From Pseudomonas sp. Irchel s3f7 (GTDB lineage Bacteria; Pseudomonadota; Gammaproteobacteria; Pseudomonadales; Pseudomonadaceae): a DNA stretch of 64,000 bases. Shown here one piece after another: positions 16,903 through 24,822 of this stretch; the stretch's first letter is position 1, and each line of letters begins with the position of its first letter. Below the pieces are notes generated by a model that did not search any database, was not told the origin of the DNA, and saw only the letters and a program-made list of their open reading frames with translations. Position numbers and translations under genes: made by a program. The stretch spans positions 18,292 through 82,291 of the forward strand of contig NZ_FYDO01000029.1 in assembly GCF_900187615.1 (NCBI RefSeq). The letters are read 5' to 3'.

Positions 16903-17460
16903 TTACATGCCTTTAACGGCGAAGATCCCGTTGGCGTTACGCCAGTAGCCTTTGTAGTCCATGCCATAGCCGAAGATGTAACGGTCAATGCACGGCAGAC
17001 CGACGAAATCAGCCTTCAAGTCCGGACGGGCCTTGCGGTCGTGGTCTTTGTCGATCAGCACGGCGGTGTGAACTTTGCGGGCACCGGCGTGTTTGCAGAA
17101 GTCGATGATCGCGCCCAGGGTGTGACCTTCGTCGAGGATGTCGTCGATGATCAGCACGTCACGGTCGATGAACGAGACTTCCGGCTTGGCTTTCCAGAAC
17201 AGGTCGCCGCCGCTGGTTTCGTTGCGATAACGGGTGGCGTGCAGGTAGGACGCTTCCAGCGGGAAGTTCAGATAGGTCAGCAGCTTGCCGGAGAAAATCA
17301 GCCCGCCGTTCATCACACAGAACACCACCGGGTTGCTGTCGGCCATTTGTTCGTTGATTTGCGCACCGACGCGAGCGATGGCCGCCTCGACTTCAGCTTC
17401 GGTGTACAGGCAGTCAGCCTCTCGCATGATTTGACGGATATGCTCGAGATCAGCGGACAT
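16903..17460 (-). CDS. hpt: Hypoxanthine-guanine phosphoribosyltransferase
   Basis: The 185-residue enzyme makes IMP and GMP from hypoxanthine and guanine with PRPP. The PRPP-binding motif VLIIDDILDEGHTL is at about residues 99-112, and VVFCVMNGGLIFSGKL near 45. Length is normal for bacterial HPRT. ATG 17460 is followed by MSADLEHIRQIMREA. It is divergent from upp, with a shared promoter region of about 160 bases. Confidence 0.94.
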   Translation of the reverse strand: MSADLEHIRQIMREADCLYTEAEVEAAIARVGAQINEQMADSNPVVFCVMNGGLIFSGKLLTYLNFPLEASYLHATRYRNETSGGDLFWKAKPEVSFIDRDVLIIDDILDEGHTLGAIIDFCKHAGARKVHTAVLIDKDHDRKARPDLKADFVGLPCIDRYIFGYGMDYKGYWRNANGIFAVKGM

Positions 17461-17624
17461 GGCGCTCTCCAGGGGGTGGCGGATTCGGAAAAGCGGGCAA
17501 AGGTACGCATCAACCGAGGCCAGATCAAGCGTTTGTGGACTAACGTACTCTATGTCTATAGGACAACACCCCGGGATAGATTAATCTACGCCGGTTTTTT
17601 TGCCCGCCGCCGGAGCCTTTCCCC

Positions 17625-18263
17625 ATGCCCATCCATGAGATCCGCCACCCGCTGATCCGTCATAAACTTGGCCTGATGCGCCGCGCAGACATCAGCACCA
17701 AGAATTTCCGTGAGCTCGCACAGGAAGTCGGCGCCCTGCTGACCTATGAAGCCACCAAAGACCTGCCGCTTGAGTCCTACGATATCGAAGGCTGGTGCGG
17801 CACCGTATCAGTCGAGAAAATCGCCGGCAAGAAAATCACTGTAGTCCCGATTTTGCGTGCCGGCATCGGCATGCTTGAAGGCGTGCTCAGCCTGATTCCG
17901 GGCGCCAAGGTCAGCGCCGTGGGTGTTGCCCGCAACGAAGAGACCCTGCAGGCCCACACCTACCTGGAAAAACTGGTCCCGGAAATCGACGAACGCCTGG
18001 CGATGATCATCGACCCGATGCTCGCGACCGGCAGCTCCATGGTTGCCACCATCGATCTGCTGAAAAAAGCCGGCTGCCGCGAGATCCGCGCCATGGTGTT
18101 GGTGGCGGCCCCAGAAGGTATCGCGGCGGTAGAGAAAGCTCACCCTGACGTGATCATCTACACCGCGTCCATCGACCAGAAACTCAACGAACACGGTTAC
18201 ATCATCCCTGGACTTGGCGATGCCGGCGACAAGATCTTCGGCACCAAGCAGAAGGACGCGTGA
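17625..18263 (+). CDS. upp: Uracil phosphoribosyltransferase
   Basis: The 212-residue enzyme converts uracil and PRPP to UMP. Recognised by MPIHEIRHPLIRHKLGLMR at the N-terminus, the PRPP loop MIIDPMLATGSSMVATID (about 127-144) and the C-terminal uracil-binding GDAGDKIFGTK. Normal length. It is followed after two bases by uraA, forming a uracil salvage operon. Confidence 0.96.
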   Translation: MPIHEIRHPLIRHKLGLMRRADISTKNFRELAQEVGALLTYEATKDLPLESYDIEGWCGTVSVEKIAGKKITVVPILRAGIGMLEGVLSLIPGAKVSAVGVARNEETLQAHTYLEKLVPEIDERLAMIIDPMLATGSSMVATIDLLKKAGCREIRAMVLVAAPEGIAAVEKAHPDVIIYTASIDQKLNEHGYIIPGLGDAGDKIFGTKQKDA

Positions 18264-18265
18264 CC

Positions 18266-19540
18266 ATGCAGCAAGAGTTCAACGATCCGCTCTGGCGCAC
18301 GGTGCTGTCGGGTGCACAGATGCTGTTCGTGGCCTTCGGCGCCTTGGTGTTGATGCCGCTGATTACCGGCCTTGACCCGAACGTGGCGCTGTTCACGGCC
18401 GGTTTGGGGACGATCCTCTTCCAGATCGTTACCGGACGCCAGGTGCCAGTATTCCTGGCATCGAGCTTTGCCTTCATCACCCCGATCATTCTCGCCAAGG
18501 GCCAGTTCGGCCTGGCCGCGACGATGGGCGGTGTGATGGCGGCAGGTTTCGTCTACACCTTCCTCGGCCTGGCCGTGAAGATCAAAGGCACCGGTTTCAT
18601 CGATCGCCTGCTGCCACCCGTGGTGATTGGCCCGGTGATCATTTCGATCGGCCTGGCCATGGCACCGATTGCCGCCAACATGGCGATGGGCAAGGCCGGT
18701 GACGGTAGCGAGCTGATTCATTACCAGACGGCGATGATGATCTCGATGCCGGCGCTGCTGACCACCCTGATCGTCGCCGTGTTCGGTAAAGGCATTTTCC
18801 GCCTGGTGCCTATCATCTCCGGTGTGCTGGTCGGTTTTGGCATGGCGTTCTACTTCGGCGTGGTCGACACGGCGAAGATTGCCGCGGCACCGTGGTTCGC
18901 GATTCCGCATTTCACTGCGCCGGAATTCAACTGGCAGGCGATTCTGTTCATCGTGCCCGTGGCCCTGGCGCCGGCCATCGAGCACATCGGCGGTGTGATT
19001 GCCGTGGGCAGCGTGACCGGTCGCGATTACCTGAAGAAGCCCGGCCTGCACCGCACCTTGCTCGGCGATGGTATTGCCACCACCGCGGCAGGCCTGTTTG
19101 GCGGCCCACCCAACACCACCTACGCCGAAGTCACCGGCGCGGTGATGCTGACCAAGAACTACAACCCGAAAATCATGACCTGGGCAGCGATCTTCGCCAT
19201 CAGCCTGGCGTTCGTCGGCAAATTCGGCGCACTGCTGCAGAGCATCCCGGTGCCGGTGATGGGCGGGATTCTGTGCCTGTTGTTCGGTTCGATTGCGGCG
19301 GTGGGCATGAACACGCTGATTCGCCACAAGATCGATCTGGGCGAGGCGCGCAATCTGGTGATTGTGTCGGTGACCCTGGTGTTCGGGATCGGCGGTGTGC
19401 TGATCGGCACCGGCACCGGCCCTGACGACTTCGGCCTCAAAGGCATCGCGCTGTGTGCGGTGGTGGCGATTGGTTTGAATCTTTTGTTGCCGGGCAATGA
19501 CAGCTGGAAGCACAAGAAGGCGGATGAGCCGCTGATCTAA
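18266..19540 (+). CDS. uraA: Uracil permease (NCS2/UraA family)
   Basis: The 424-residue inner-membrane proton symporter takes up uracil. It has about 14 hydrophobic segments; the NCS2 signature region PAIEHIGGVIAVGSVTGRD (about 237-255) holds the conserved Glu, and GGPPNTTYAEVTGAVMLTK the family NTTY/E motif (about 280-298). ATG 18266 lies 2 bases after the upp stop; a GTG at 18260 would overlap upp. Confidence 0.94.
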   Translation: MQQEFNDPLWRTVLSGAQMLFVAFGALVLMPLITGLDPNVALFTAGLGTILFQIVTGRQVPVFLASSFAFITPIILAKGQFGLAATMGGVMAAGFVYTFLGLAVKIKGTGFIDRLLPPVVIGPVIISIGLAMAPIAANMAMGKAGDGSELIHYQTAMMISMPALLTTLIVAVFGKGIFRLVPIISGVLVGFGMAFYFGVVDTAKIAAAPWFAIPHFTAPEFNWQAILFIVPVALAPAIEHIGGVIAVGSVTGRDYLKKPGLHRTLLGDGIATTAAGLFGGPPNTTYAEVTGAVMLTKNYNPKIMTWAAIFAISLAFVGKFGALLQSIPVPVMGGILCLLFGSIAAVGMNTLIRHKIDLGEARNLVIVSVTLVFGIGGVLIGTGTGPDDFGLKGIALCAVVAIGLNLLLPGNDSWKHKKADEPLI

Positions 19541-19557
19541 ACATCACGCGATACATT

Positions 19558-19670
19558 TGTGGCGAGGGAGCTTGCTCCCGCTGGGTTGCGAAGCGACCCC
19601 AATTTTTCTGCAGGCAATGCAAATTTTGTGAGCGCTACGCGCTCAAGCGGGAGCAAGCTCCCTCGCCACA
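19558..19670. repeat. REP pair (TGGCGAGGGAGC class)
   Basis: TGTGGCGAGGGAGCTTGCTC at the left is mirrored by GAGCAAGCTCCCTCGCCACA at the right. Between the convergent uraA and hemH genes, so it may terminate both. Confidence 0.85.
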
Positions 19671-19680
19671 GGTTGCGGTT

Positions 19681-20703
19681 TTACAGCACCAACGGTGCTC
19701 GCTCGCACAACGTGCTCAACGCCTGCGCCCACTGCGGGTCATCATTGAGGCACGGTACCAGCACCAACTCCTCGCCTCCCGCTTCGCGGAACTGTTCCTT
19801 GCCGCGATCACCGATTTCTTCCAGTGTCTCGATGCAATCGGCGACGAACGCCGGGCACATCACCAGAATCTTTTTCACGCCGCTCTTGGCCAACTCATCA
19901 AGGCGCGCTTCGGTGTAGGGCTCGATCCATTTGGCCCGCCCCAGTCGCGACTGAAACGACACCGACCACTTACCGTCCGGCAAGCCCATCCGTTTGGCAA
20001 ACCCCGCTGCGGTGCGCAAGCACTGGCCGCGATAGCAGGTGGCGACCACATCCGGTGGCGCACCCGCACAACAATCGCCGCCACCCTCGAAGCAATGACC
20101 CGGATTGAGCTTCTTCAGATGCCGCTCCGGCAAGCCGTGAAAGCTCAGCAGCAAGTGATCGAAATCCTGTTCCAGATGAGGTTTGGCCGAGGCCACCAGC
20201 GCATCGATGTATTCCGGCTGGTCGTAGAACGGTTGCAGCACCGACAGCTGCAAGTCGAGCTTGTGCTCCCGCAGAACGCGCTTCGCTTCTTCAATCACGG
20301 TGGTGGTGGTGCTGTCGGCGAACTGTGGATAAAGCGGCGCCAGGGTGATGCGCTTGTGGCCGGCGGCTGCCATGCGCACCAGCGTCGTCTCGATCGACGG
20401 TTCGCCGTAGCGCATCGCCAACTCGACCGGGCCGTGATGCCACTTGGCGGTCATCGCCTGCTGCAATCTGCGACTGAGAACGACCAACGGCGAGCCCTCG
20501 TCCCACCAGATCGATGCGTAGGCATGGGCCGACTGTTCGGGACGCTTGATCAGAATCAGTGACACCAGCAACCGTCGAACCGGCCATGGCAGGTCGATCA
20601 CGTACGGATCCATCAGAAACTGATTGAGGTAGCTACGCACGTCCGCCACCGAGGTGGAGGCAGGTGAACCCAGATTGACCAGAAGCAACGCGTGATCGGT
20701 CAT
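19681..20703 (-). CDS. hemH: Ferrochelatase
   Basis: The 340-residue enzyme inserts Fe2+ into protoporphyrin IX, the last haem step. The N-terminus LLVNLGSPAS and the central LLLSFHGLPERHLKKLNPGH (ferrochelatase signature with the catalytic His, about 184-203) identify it; the catalytic Glu region is near ILVMCPAFVADCIETLEEI. ATG 20703 follows AGGACGTTGC; the longer frame upstream overlaps the neighbouring gene. It lies 13 bases downstream of the TIGR01777 gene, probably one operon. Confidence 0.95.
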   Translation of the reverse strand: MTDHALLLVNLGSPASTSVADVRSYLNQFLMDPYVIDLPWPVRRLLVSLILIKRPEQSAHAYASIWWDEGSPLVVLSRRLQQAMTAKWHHGPVELAMRYGEPSIETTLVRMAAAGHKRITLAPLYPQFADSTTTTVIEEAKRVLREHKLDLQLSVLQPFYDQPEYIDALVASAKPHLEQDFDHLLLSFHGLPERHLKKLNPGHCFEGGGDCCAGAPPDVVATCYRGQCLRTAAGFAKRMGLPDGKWSVSFQSRLGRAKWIEPYTEARLDELAKSGVKKILVMCPAFVADCIETLEEIGDRGKEQFREAGGEELVLVPCLNDDPQWAQALSTLCERAPLVL

Positions 20704-20716
20704 GCAACGTCCTATT

Positions 20717-21619
20717 TCAAAGGCGACTGGACAACTCGTCCAAAGCCGCACGCAAATCCGTGAACTGAAAAGTGAAACCCGCTTCCAACAGGCGAACCGG
20801 GGTGGCCCGCTGGCCACCCAGCAACAACGAAGACAACTCGCCCAGGCCGACCTTCAAGGCCAGGGTCGGCATCGGCATGAACACCGGGCGATGCAGCGCG
20901 CTGCCCAGTGTTTTGGCAAACTCGCGATTGCGCACGGGTTCGGGTGCGCACGCATTATAAGGACCGCTAGCGTCACTGCGATGCAGAAGAAAATCAATCA
21001 AGGCGATTTGATCGTTGATGTGAATCCACGGCATCCACTGCCGACCATTGCCAATCGGCCCTCCCAGGCCTAATTTGAAAGGCAGTATCAGCCGCGACAA
21101 AAAGCCGCCCTCAGCCGATAGAACCAGCCCGGTCCGGATAAGGATGACGCGAATGCCCAACGCTTCGGCCCGCTGCGCGGTTTCTTCCCAGGCGATGCAT
21201 AACTGACTGGCGAAATCATCGATGACCGGAGGCGACTCCTCGGTCAACTCACGCTCGCCGCCGTCGCCATACCAACCGATTGCAGAACCGGAGATCAGCA
21301 CCTGCGGTTTCTGCCCGCGGCTTTCCAGCCAGGCCAGCAAGCTTTCGGTCAGGGTGATGCGGCTGCTCCACAACAGGGTTTTGCGTTTGTGGGTCCAGAG
21401 CCGGTCGGCAATCGGTGCACCGGCAAGGTTGATAATCGCATCGACCGGTTCCTGCCCGATATCCTCCAGACGGGCGACTCCACGCACTTGAGGACCACAG
21501 ATTTTCGCGACTTTTTCAGGTGTGCGACTCCAGACGGTCAGGCGATGTCCCTGACTCAACCAGCGTCGGCAAAGCTGACGTCCTATCAAACCAGTACCGC
21601 CGGTCAGCAATATGTGCAT
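20717..21619 (-). CDS. TIGR01777 family SDR-type oxidoreductase
   Basis: The 300-residue protein has an N-terminal NAD(P) fold, LLTGGTGLIGRQLCRRWL (about 4-21), the IINLAGAPI motif (about 63-71), SGSAIGWYGDGG near 109, and a C-terminal DUF1731 region (ARVRLLEAGFTF...). These are nucleoside-sugar epimerase-like proteins (YfcH/SulA-like name in databases) of unknown substrate. It precedes hemH and is divergent from the renalase-like gene, so the LitR-type sites between them could also affect it. Confidence 0.88.
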   Translation of the reverse strand: MHILLTGGTGLIGRQLCRRWLSQGHRLTVWSRTPEKVAKICGPQVRGVARLEDIGQEPVDAIINLAGAPIADRLWTHKRKTLLWSSRITLTESLLAWLESRGQKPQVLISGSAIGWYGDGGERELTEESPPVIDDFASQLCIAWEETAQRAEALGIRVILIRTGLVLSAEGGFLSRLILPFKLGLGGPIGNGRQWMPWIHINDQIALIDFLLHRSDASGPYNACAPEPVRNREFAKTLGSALHRPVFMPMPTLALKVGLGELSSLLLGGQRATPVRLLEAGFTFQFTDLRAALDELSSRL

Positions 21620-21744
21620 GACTTCTTCCTCGCGTGGCGTTTTACCTTGTCCATTAGTCTATTTTTATAAGCAGGGATCTTTGGTATCGAGCAGGCTCTA
21701 TGTTTAACAATAGGCCAAGCTGTCAGAACGAGAACGCTAAAAGT

Positions 21745-21795
21745 TATACCAAAAAATAATATTGTACAGGTTTAAACCCCGGCGTAGTCTGTACA
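21745..21795. promoter_or_regulatory. Putative LitR/CarH-type operator before the renalase-like gene
   Basis: TATACC (21745-21750) and TGTACA (21763-21768) are separated by exactly 12 bases. A second TGTACA is at 21790-21795. The same TATAC-N12-TGTACA arrangement occurs upstream of the YbgA-MerR-phr operon. MerR-type CarH/LitR proteins bind TGTACA-type half-sites, and a MerR gene is 2 kb away. Binding is inferred from the shared pattern. Confidence 0.6.
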
Positions 21796-21815
21796 GAAAG
21801 GTAAACGAGGCCCCT

Positions 21816-22802
21816 ATGACTGTACCTATCGCAATCATCGGCACCGGCATCGCCGGACTCTCCGCTGCCCAGGCCCTGACGGACCTTGGGTACGTGGTTC
21901 AACTGTTCGATAAAAGCCGCGGCAGCGGTGGACGCATGTCGAGCAAGCGCAGCGATGCGGGTGCCCTGGACATGGGCGCGCAATACTTCACTGCCCGCGA
22001 TCGCCGCTTTGTCACGGAAGTGCAACGTTGGCAGGCCAACGGCTGGGTCGCCGAGTGGACGCCGCAGCTGTACACCTACCATGGCGGTCAACTCAACCTG
22101 TCACCGGACGAGCAGACACGCTGGGTTGGCACGCCACGCATGAGTGCGATCACCCGCGCCCTGCTCGGCGACCTTGAAGTGCATTTTGCCTGCCGGATCA
22201 CCGAGGTTTATCGCGGTGAGGAACACTGGCACTTGCAGGACGCCGAAGGCTTTACCCACGGCCCATTTAGCCATGTCGTCGTCGCCACGCCTGCGCCACA
22301 AGCCACCGCCCTGCTGGCCTCCGCACCGAAACTCGCCGGTGCCGCCGCCGGGGTGAAAATGGACCCGACCTGGGCCATCGCACTGGCCTTTGAAACGCCG
22401 TTGGAAACCCCGATGGAAGGCTGCTTCGTACAAGACAGCCCACTCGATTGGCTGGCCCGCAACCGCAGCAAGCCCGGACGCGACAACACCCTCGACACGT
22501 GGGTCCTGCACGCCACCAGCGCCTGGAGCCGGCAGCACATCGACTTGTCCAAGGAAGCAGTGATCGAACAGTTGCACGGTGCATTCGCCGAACTGCTGCA
22601 CGACTCCATGCCCGCACCAAGCTTCAGCCTCGCCCATCGCTGGCTCTACGCCCGCCCTGCCACCAGTCACGAATGGGGCACGCTGGCCGATGCCGATCTG
22701 GGGCTGTATGCCTGTGGCGACTGGTGCCTGTCCGGACGCGTCGAAGGTGCCTGGCTCAGTGGTCAGGAAGCCGCTCGCCGCTTGCATGAACATTTGCAGT
22801 AG
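21816..22802 (+). CDS. FAD-dependent oxidoreductase, bacterial renalase-like
   Basis: The 328-residue protein has a GxGxxG FAD fold (IAIIGTGIAGLSAAQAL, about 5-21), then FDKSRGSGGRMSSKR (about 34-48), and ends GDWCLSGRVEGAWLSGQEAA, the second FAD contact. This sequence type is what I know as bacterial renalase from pseudomonads, an oxidase that repairs 2- and 6-dihydro isomers of NAD(P)H. The specific role is recalled from family knowledge, not tested. It stands alone behind a putative LitR operator, next to a photolyase operon. Confidence 0.78.
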   Translation: MTVPIAIIGTGIAGLSAAQALTDLGYVVQLFDKSRGSGGRMSSKRSDAGALDMGAQYFTARDRRFVTEVQRWQANGWVAEWTPQLYTYHGGQLNLSPDEQTRWVGTPRMSAITRALLGDLEVHFACRITEVYRGEEHWHLQDAEGFTHGPFSHVVVATPAPQATALLASAPKLAGAAAGVKMDPTWAIALAFETPLETPMEGCFVQDSPLDWLARNRSKPGRDNTLDTWVLHATSAWSRQHIDLSKEAVIEQLHGAFAELLHDSMPAPSFSLAHRWLYARPATSHEWGTLADADLGLYACGDWCLSGRVEGAWLSGQEAARRLHEHLQ

Positions 22803-22824
22803 GGAGCATCACACCGAAAAAACT

Positions 22825-22912
22825 TATACATAAAGTTTGACTTGTACAGCTTCGAATCTAAGATGAAGGTATGTTGTACAGACATAGAGCGTCTGTATAG
22901 GTTTAGATTCGA
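22825..22912. promoter_or_regulatory. Putative LitR/CarH-type operator with nested inverted repeats
   Basis: TATACA (22825-22830)-N12-TGTACA (22843-22848) matches the site before the renalase-like gene. Further on, TGTACAGAC (22875-22883) and GTCTGTATA (22891-22899) form an imperfect inverted repeat, enclosed by the 10-base arms TCGAATCTAA (22852-22861) and TTAGATTCGA (22903-22912). The outer arms are perfect complements. The site controls the YbgA-MerR-phr operon, which contains the likely regulator, so autoregulation is probable. Confidence 0.6.
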
Positions 22913-22921
22913 GGTGCTCCG

Positions 22922-23881
22922 ATGCTGCCCACTCCCGCCAAACCGAAAATCGCCATCAGCGCTTGCCTGATGGGTTTCGACGTGCGCTACAACGGCGGGC
23001 ACAAGGAGTCGCGGCTGTGCAGCCGCACGCTCGCGGAATATTTCGAGTTTGTCCCGGTCTGCCCGGAAGTCGCCATCGGCCTGGGCATTCCACGCCAACC
23101 GATCCGGCTGGTTGGCGATGCAACGCAACCCCAAGCCGTCGGCACACTTGATCACACCTTCAATGTCACGCAGCCGCTGGCCGACTATGGTCAGAAAATG
23201 GCGGGGGAACTGAGCGATGTCTGCGGTTACATCTTCATGCAGAAATCCCCGTCCTGCGGCCTGGAGCGGGTCAAGGTCTATCACGCCAACGGTGCGCCGC
23301 TGGATGGCGGTGGCCGGGGAATTTACGCCCAGGCGTTTTGCTTGCAGCACCCGGATCTGCCAGTGGAAGAGGACGGCCGACTCAACGATCCGGTGCTGCG
23401 GGAAAACTTTCTCACTCGAGTATTCGCTTACAACGCCTGGCAGCAGTTGCTGCAAGAAGGCCTGACCCGGCGCGCGCTCACGGAATTTCACTCACGCTAC
23501 AAATACCTGCTGATGGCGCACAACCCGGTGCAATACAAAACCTTGGGCAATCTGCTCGGCACCATGGGCCATACCGATCCGCAAGAACTTGGCCCCCGCT
23601 ATTTCAGCGAGCTGATGGCGGCCCTGAAAAAATGTGCCACACGCCGGACCCACACCAACGTGTTGCAACACCTCAGCGGCTATCTGAAGCGGGCCATCAG
23701 TGGCGAAGACAAACAAGAGATGCAACACCTGATCAGCCAGTATCACCAAGGCATCGTGCCTCTGGTGGTGCCGCTGACACTGCTCAAACATCACTTGCGC
23801 CAACACCCCGATCCCTACCTCGCGCAGCAGGTCTACCTGCAACCGCACCCCGAAAACCTCAGCCTGCGAAACGCCCTCTAA
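22922..23881 (+). CDS. DUF523 and DUF1722 domain protein (YbgA-like)
   Basis: The 319-residue protein has an N-terminal DUF523 part (about 1-160) with conserved cysteines in ISACLMGFDVRYNGG, VPVCPEVAIGLGIPR and MQKSPSCGLERVKVY. A C-terminal DUF1722 part (about 190-305) contains SRYKYLLMAHN. DUF1722 proteins such as E. coli YbgA lie beside phr in many bacteria; the biochemical role is not known to me. Three separate Cys suggest metal or cluster binding (inference). The stop overlaps the MerR start by one base (TAATG), so it heads a coupled operon with MerR and phrB. Confidence 0.9.
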   Translation: MLPTPAKPKIAISACLMGFDVRYNGGHKESRLCSRTLAEYFEFVPVCPEVAIGLGIPRQPIRLVGDATQPQAVGTLDHTFNVTQPLADYGQKMAGELSDVCGYIFMQKSPSCGLERVKVYHANGAPLDGGGRGIYAQAFCLQHPDLPVEEDGRLNDPVLRENFLTRVFAYNAWQQLLQEGLTRRALTEFHSRYKYLLMAHNPVQYKTLGNLLGTMGHTDPQELGPRYFSELMAALKKCATRRTHTNVLQHLSGYLKRAISGEDKQEMQHLISQYHQGIVPLVVPLTLLKHHLRQHPDPYLAQQVYLQPHPENLSLRNAL

Positions 23882-24822
23882 TGAAAGCCCCGCTCGACAC
23901 CAGCGCCAGCGAAGACTTCGGCGACGACTTTAAAAAAGCCTTGGATGAAGGCTGGCTGCCGATCCGTGAAGTGTCACGCCAGACCGGTGTCAATGCTGTG
24001 ACCTTACGAGCCTGGGAACGGCGCTACGGCCTCATCGTGCCCCAACGCACACCCAAGGGGCACCGCCTGTTCTCTGCCGAACATGTGCAGCGTATCCAGG
24101 CCATTGTTACCTGGCTCAACCGTGGGGTGGCCGTCAGCCAGGTCAAGCAATTGCTCGATACGCCGCAGACGTTGAGCGAAGCCGTGGACAACGACTGGCA
24201 CGCGCTGTTGCAGACGCTGGTGCACGCGGTCACCCGGCTCAACGAGCGCACCCTTGATGACACTGTTAATCAGGCAATGGCGCTGTATCCGCCGCGCACG
24301 TTATGTGAGCAACTGCTGATGCCGTTGCTGGTCGTTCTGGAGCAGCGCTGGCAAGGCCAGTTCGGTGAGCAGATGGAGCGCACGTTTTTTTGTTCCTGGC
24401 TCCGCAGCAAATTCGGCGCACGCATCTACCATAACAATCGTCAGTTGCGCACCGCGCCGCTGCTGCTGATCAATCAGTCTGACCTGCCGCTGGAACCGAA
24501 CCTGTGGCTGACGGCCTGGTTGATCAGCAGCGTCGATTGCCCGGTGGAAGTATTCGACTGGCCGCTGCCGGTCGGTGAACTCGCCCTGGCGGTTGACCAT
24601 CTGCAAGCCCGTGGCGTCCTGCTGTATTCCAGCAAGGCCATGAACCTGGGGCAGTTGCCGAAACTTTTCAAAGGTGTCGGCTGCCCAAAAATGATTGCCG
24701 GACCAACGGTGTGCATCCACCACGCCGAGTTGTCAGCAAGACTTACCGATATCGCTCATTTGTACCTGGCCGAAGATCCCTTGGCGGCACATCAGGTACT
24801 GGTTCAGCGTGGGTTGATTTAA
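23881..24822 (+). CDS. MerR family regulator, LitR/CarH-type (class II-like, PplR-like)
   Basis: The 313-residue protein has a MerR helix-turn-helix at about 18-85: IREVSRQTGVNAVTLRAWER and RYGLIVPQRTPKGHRLFS. A C-terminal B12-binding-like alpha/beta domain follows. The cobalamin E-x-H and D-x-H-x-x-G motifs of CarH are not visible (the matching region reads LLLINQSDLPLEPNLWLTAWL), so it fits cobalamin-free class II LitR proteins of P. putida (PplR). These control light-induced transcription. It sits between YbgA and phrB and near matching operators. No canonical light cofactor can be assigned from sequence. Confidence 0.85.
   Translation: MKAPLDTSASEDFGDDFKKALDEGWLPIREVSRQTGVNAVTLRAWERRYGLIVPQRTPKGHRLFSAEHVQRIQAIVTWLNRGVAVSQVKQLLDTPQTLSEAVDNDWHALLQTLVHAVTRLNERTLDDTVNQAMALYPPRTLCEQLLMPLLVVLEQRWQGQFGEQMERTFFCSWLRSKFGARIYHNNRQLRTAPLLLINQSDLPLEPNLWLTAWLISSVDCPVEVFDWPLPVGELALAVDHLQARGVLLYSSKAMNLGQLPKLFKGVGCPKMIAGPTVCIHHAELSARLTDIAHLYLAEDPLAAHQVLVQRGLI

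Noticed and set aside
18197..19513. A 438-codon minus-strand frame opposite uraA
   Set aside because: His/Gln/Arg-rich translation typical of a shadow of a membrane protein gene; no ribosome site.
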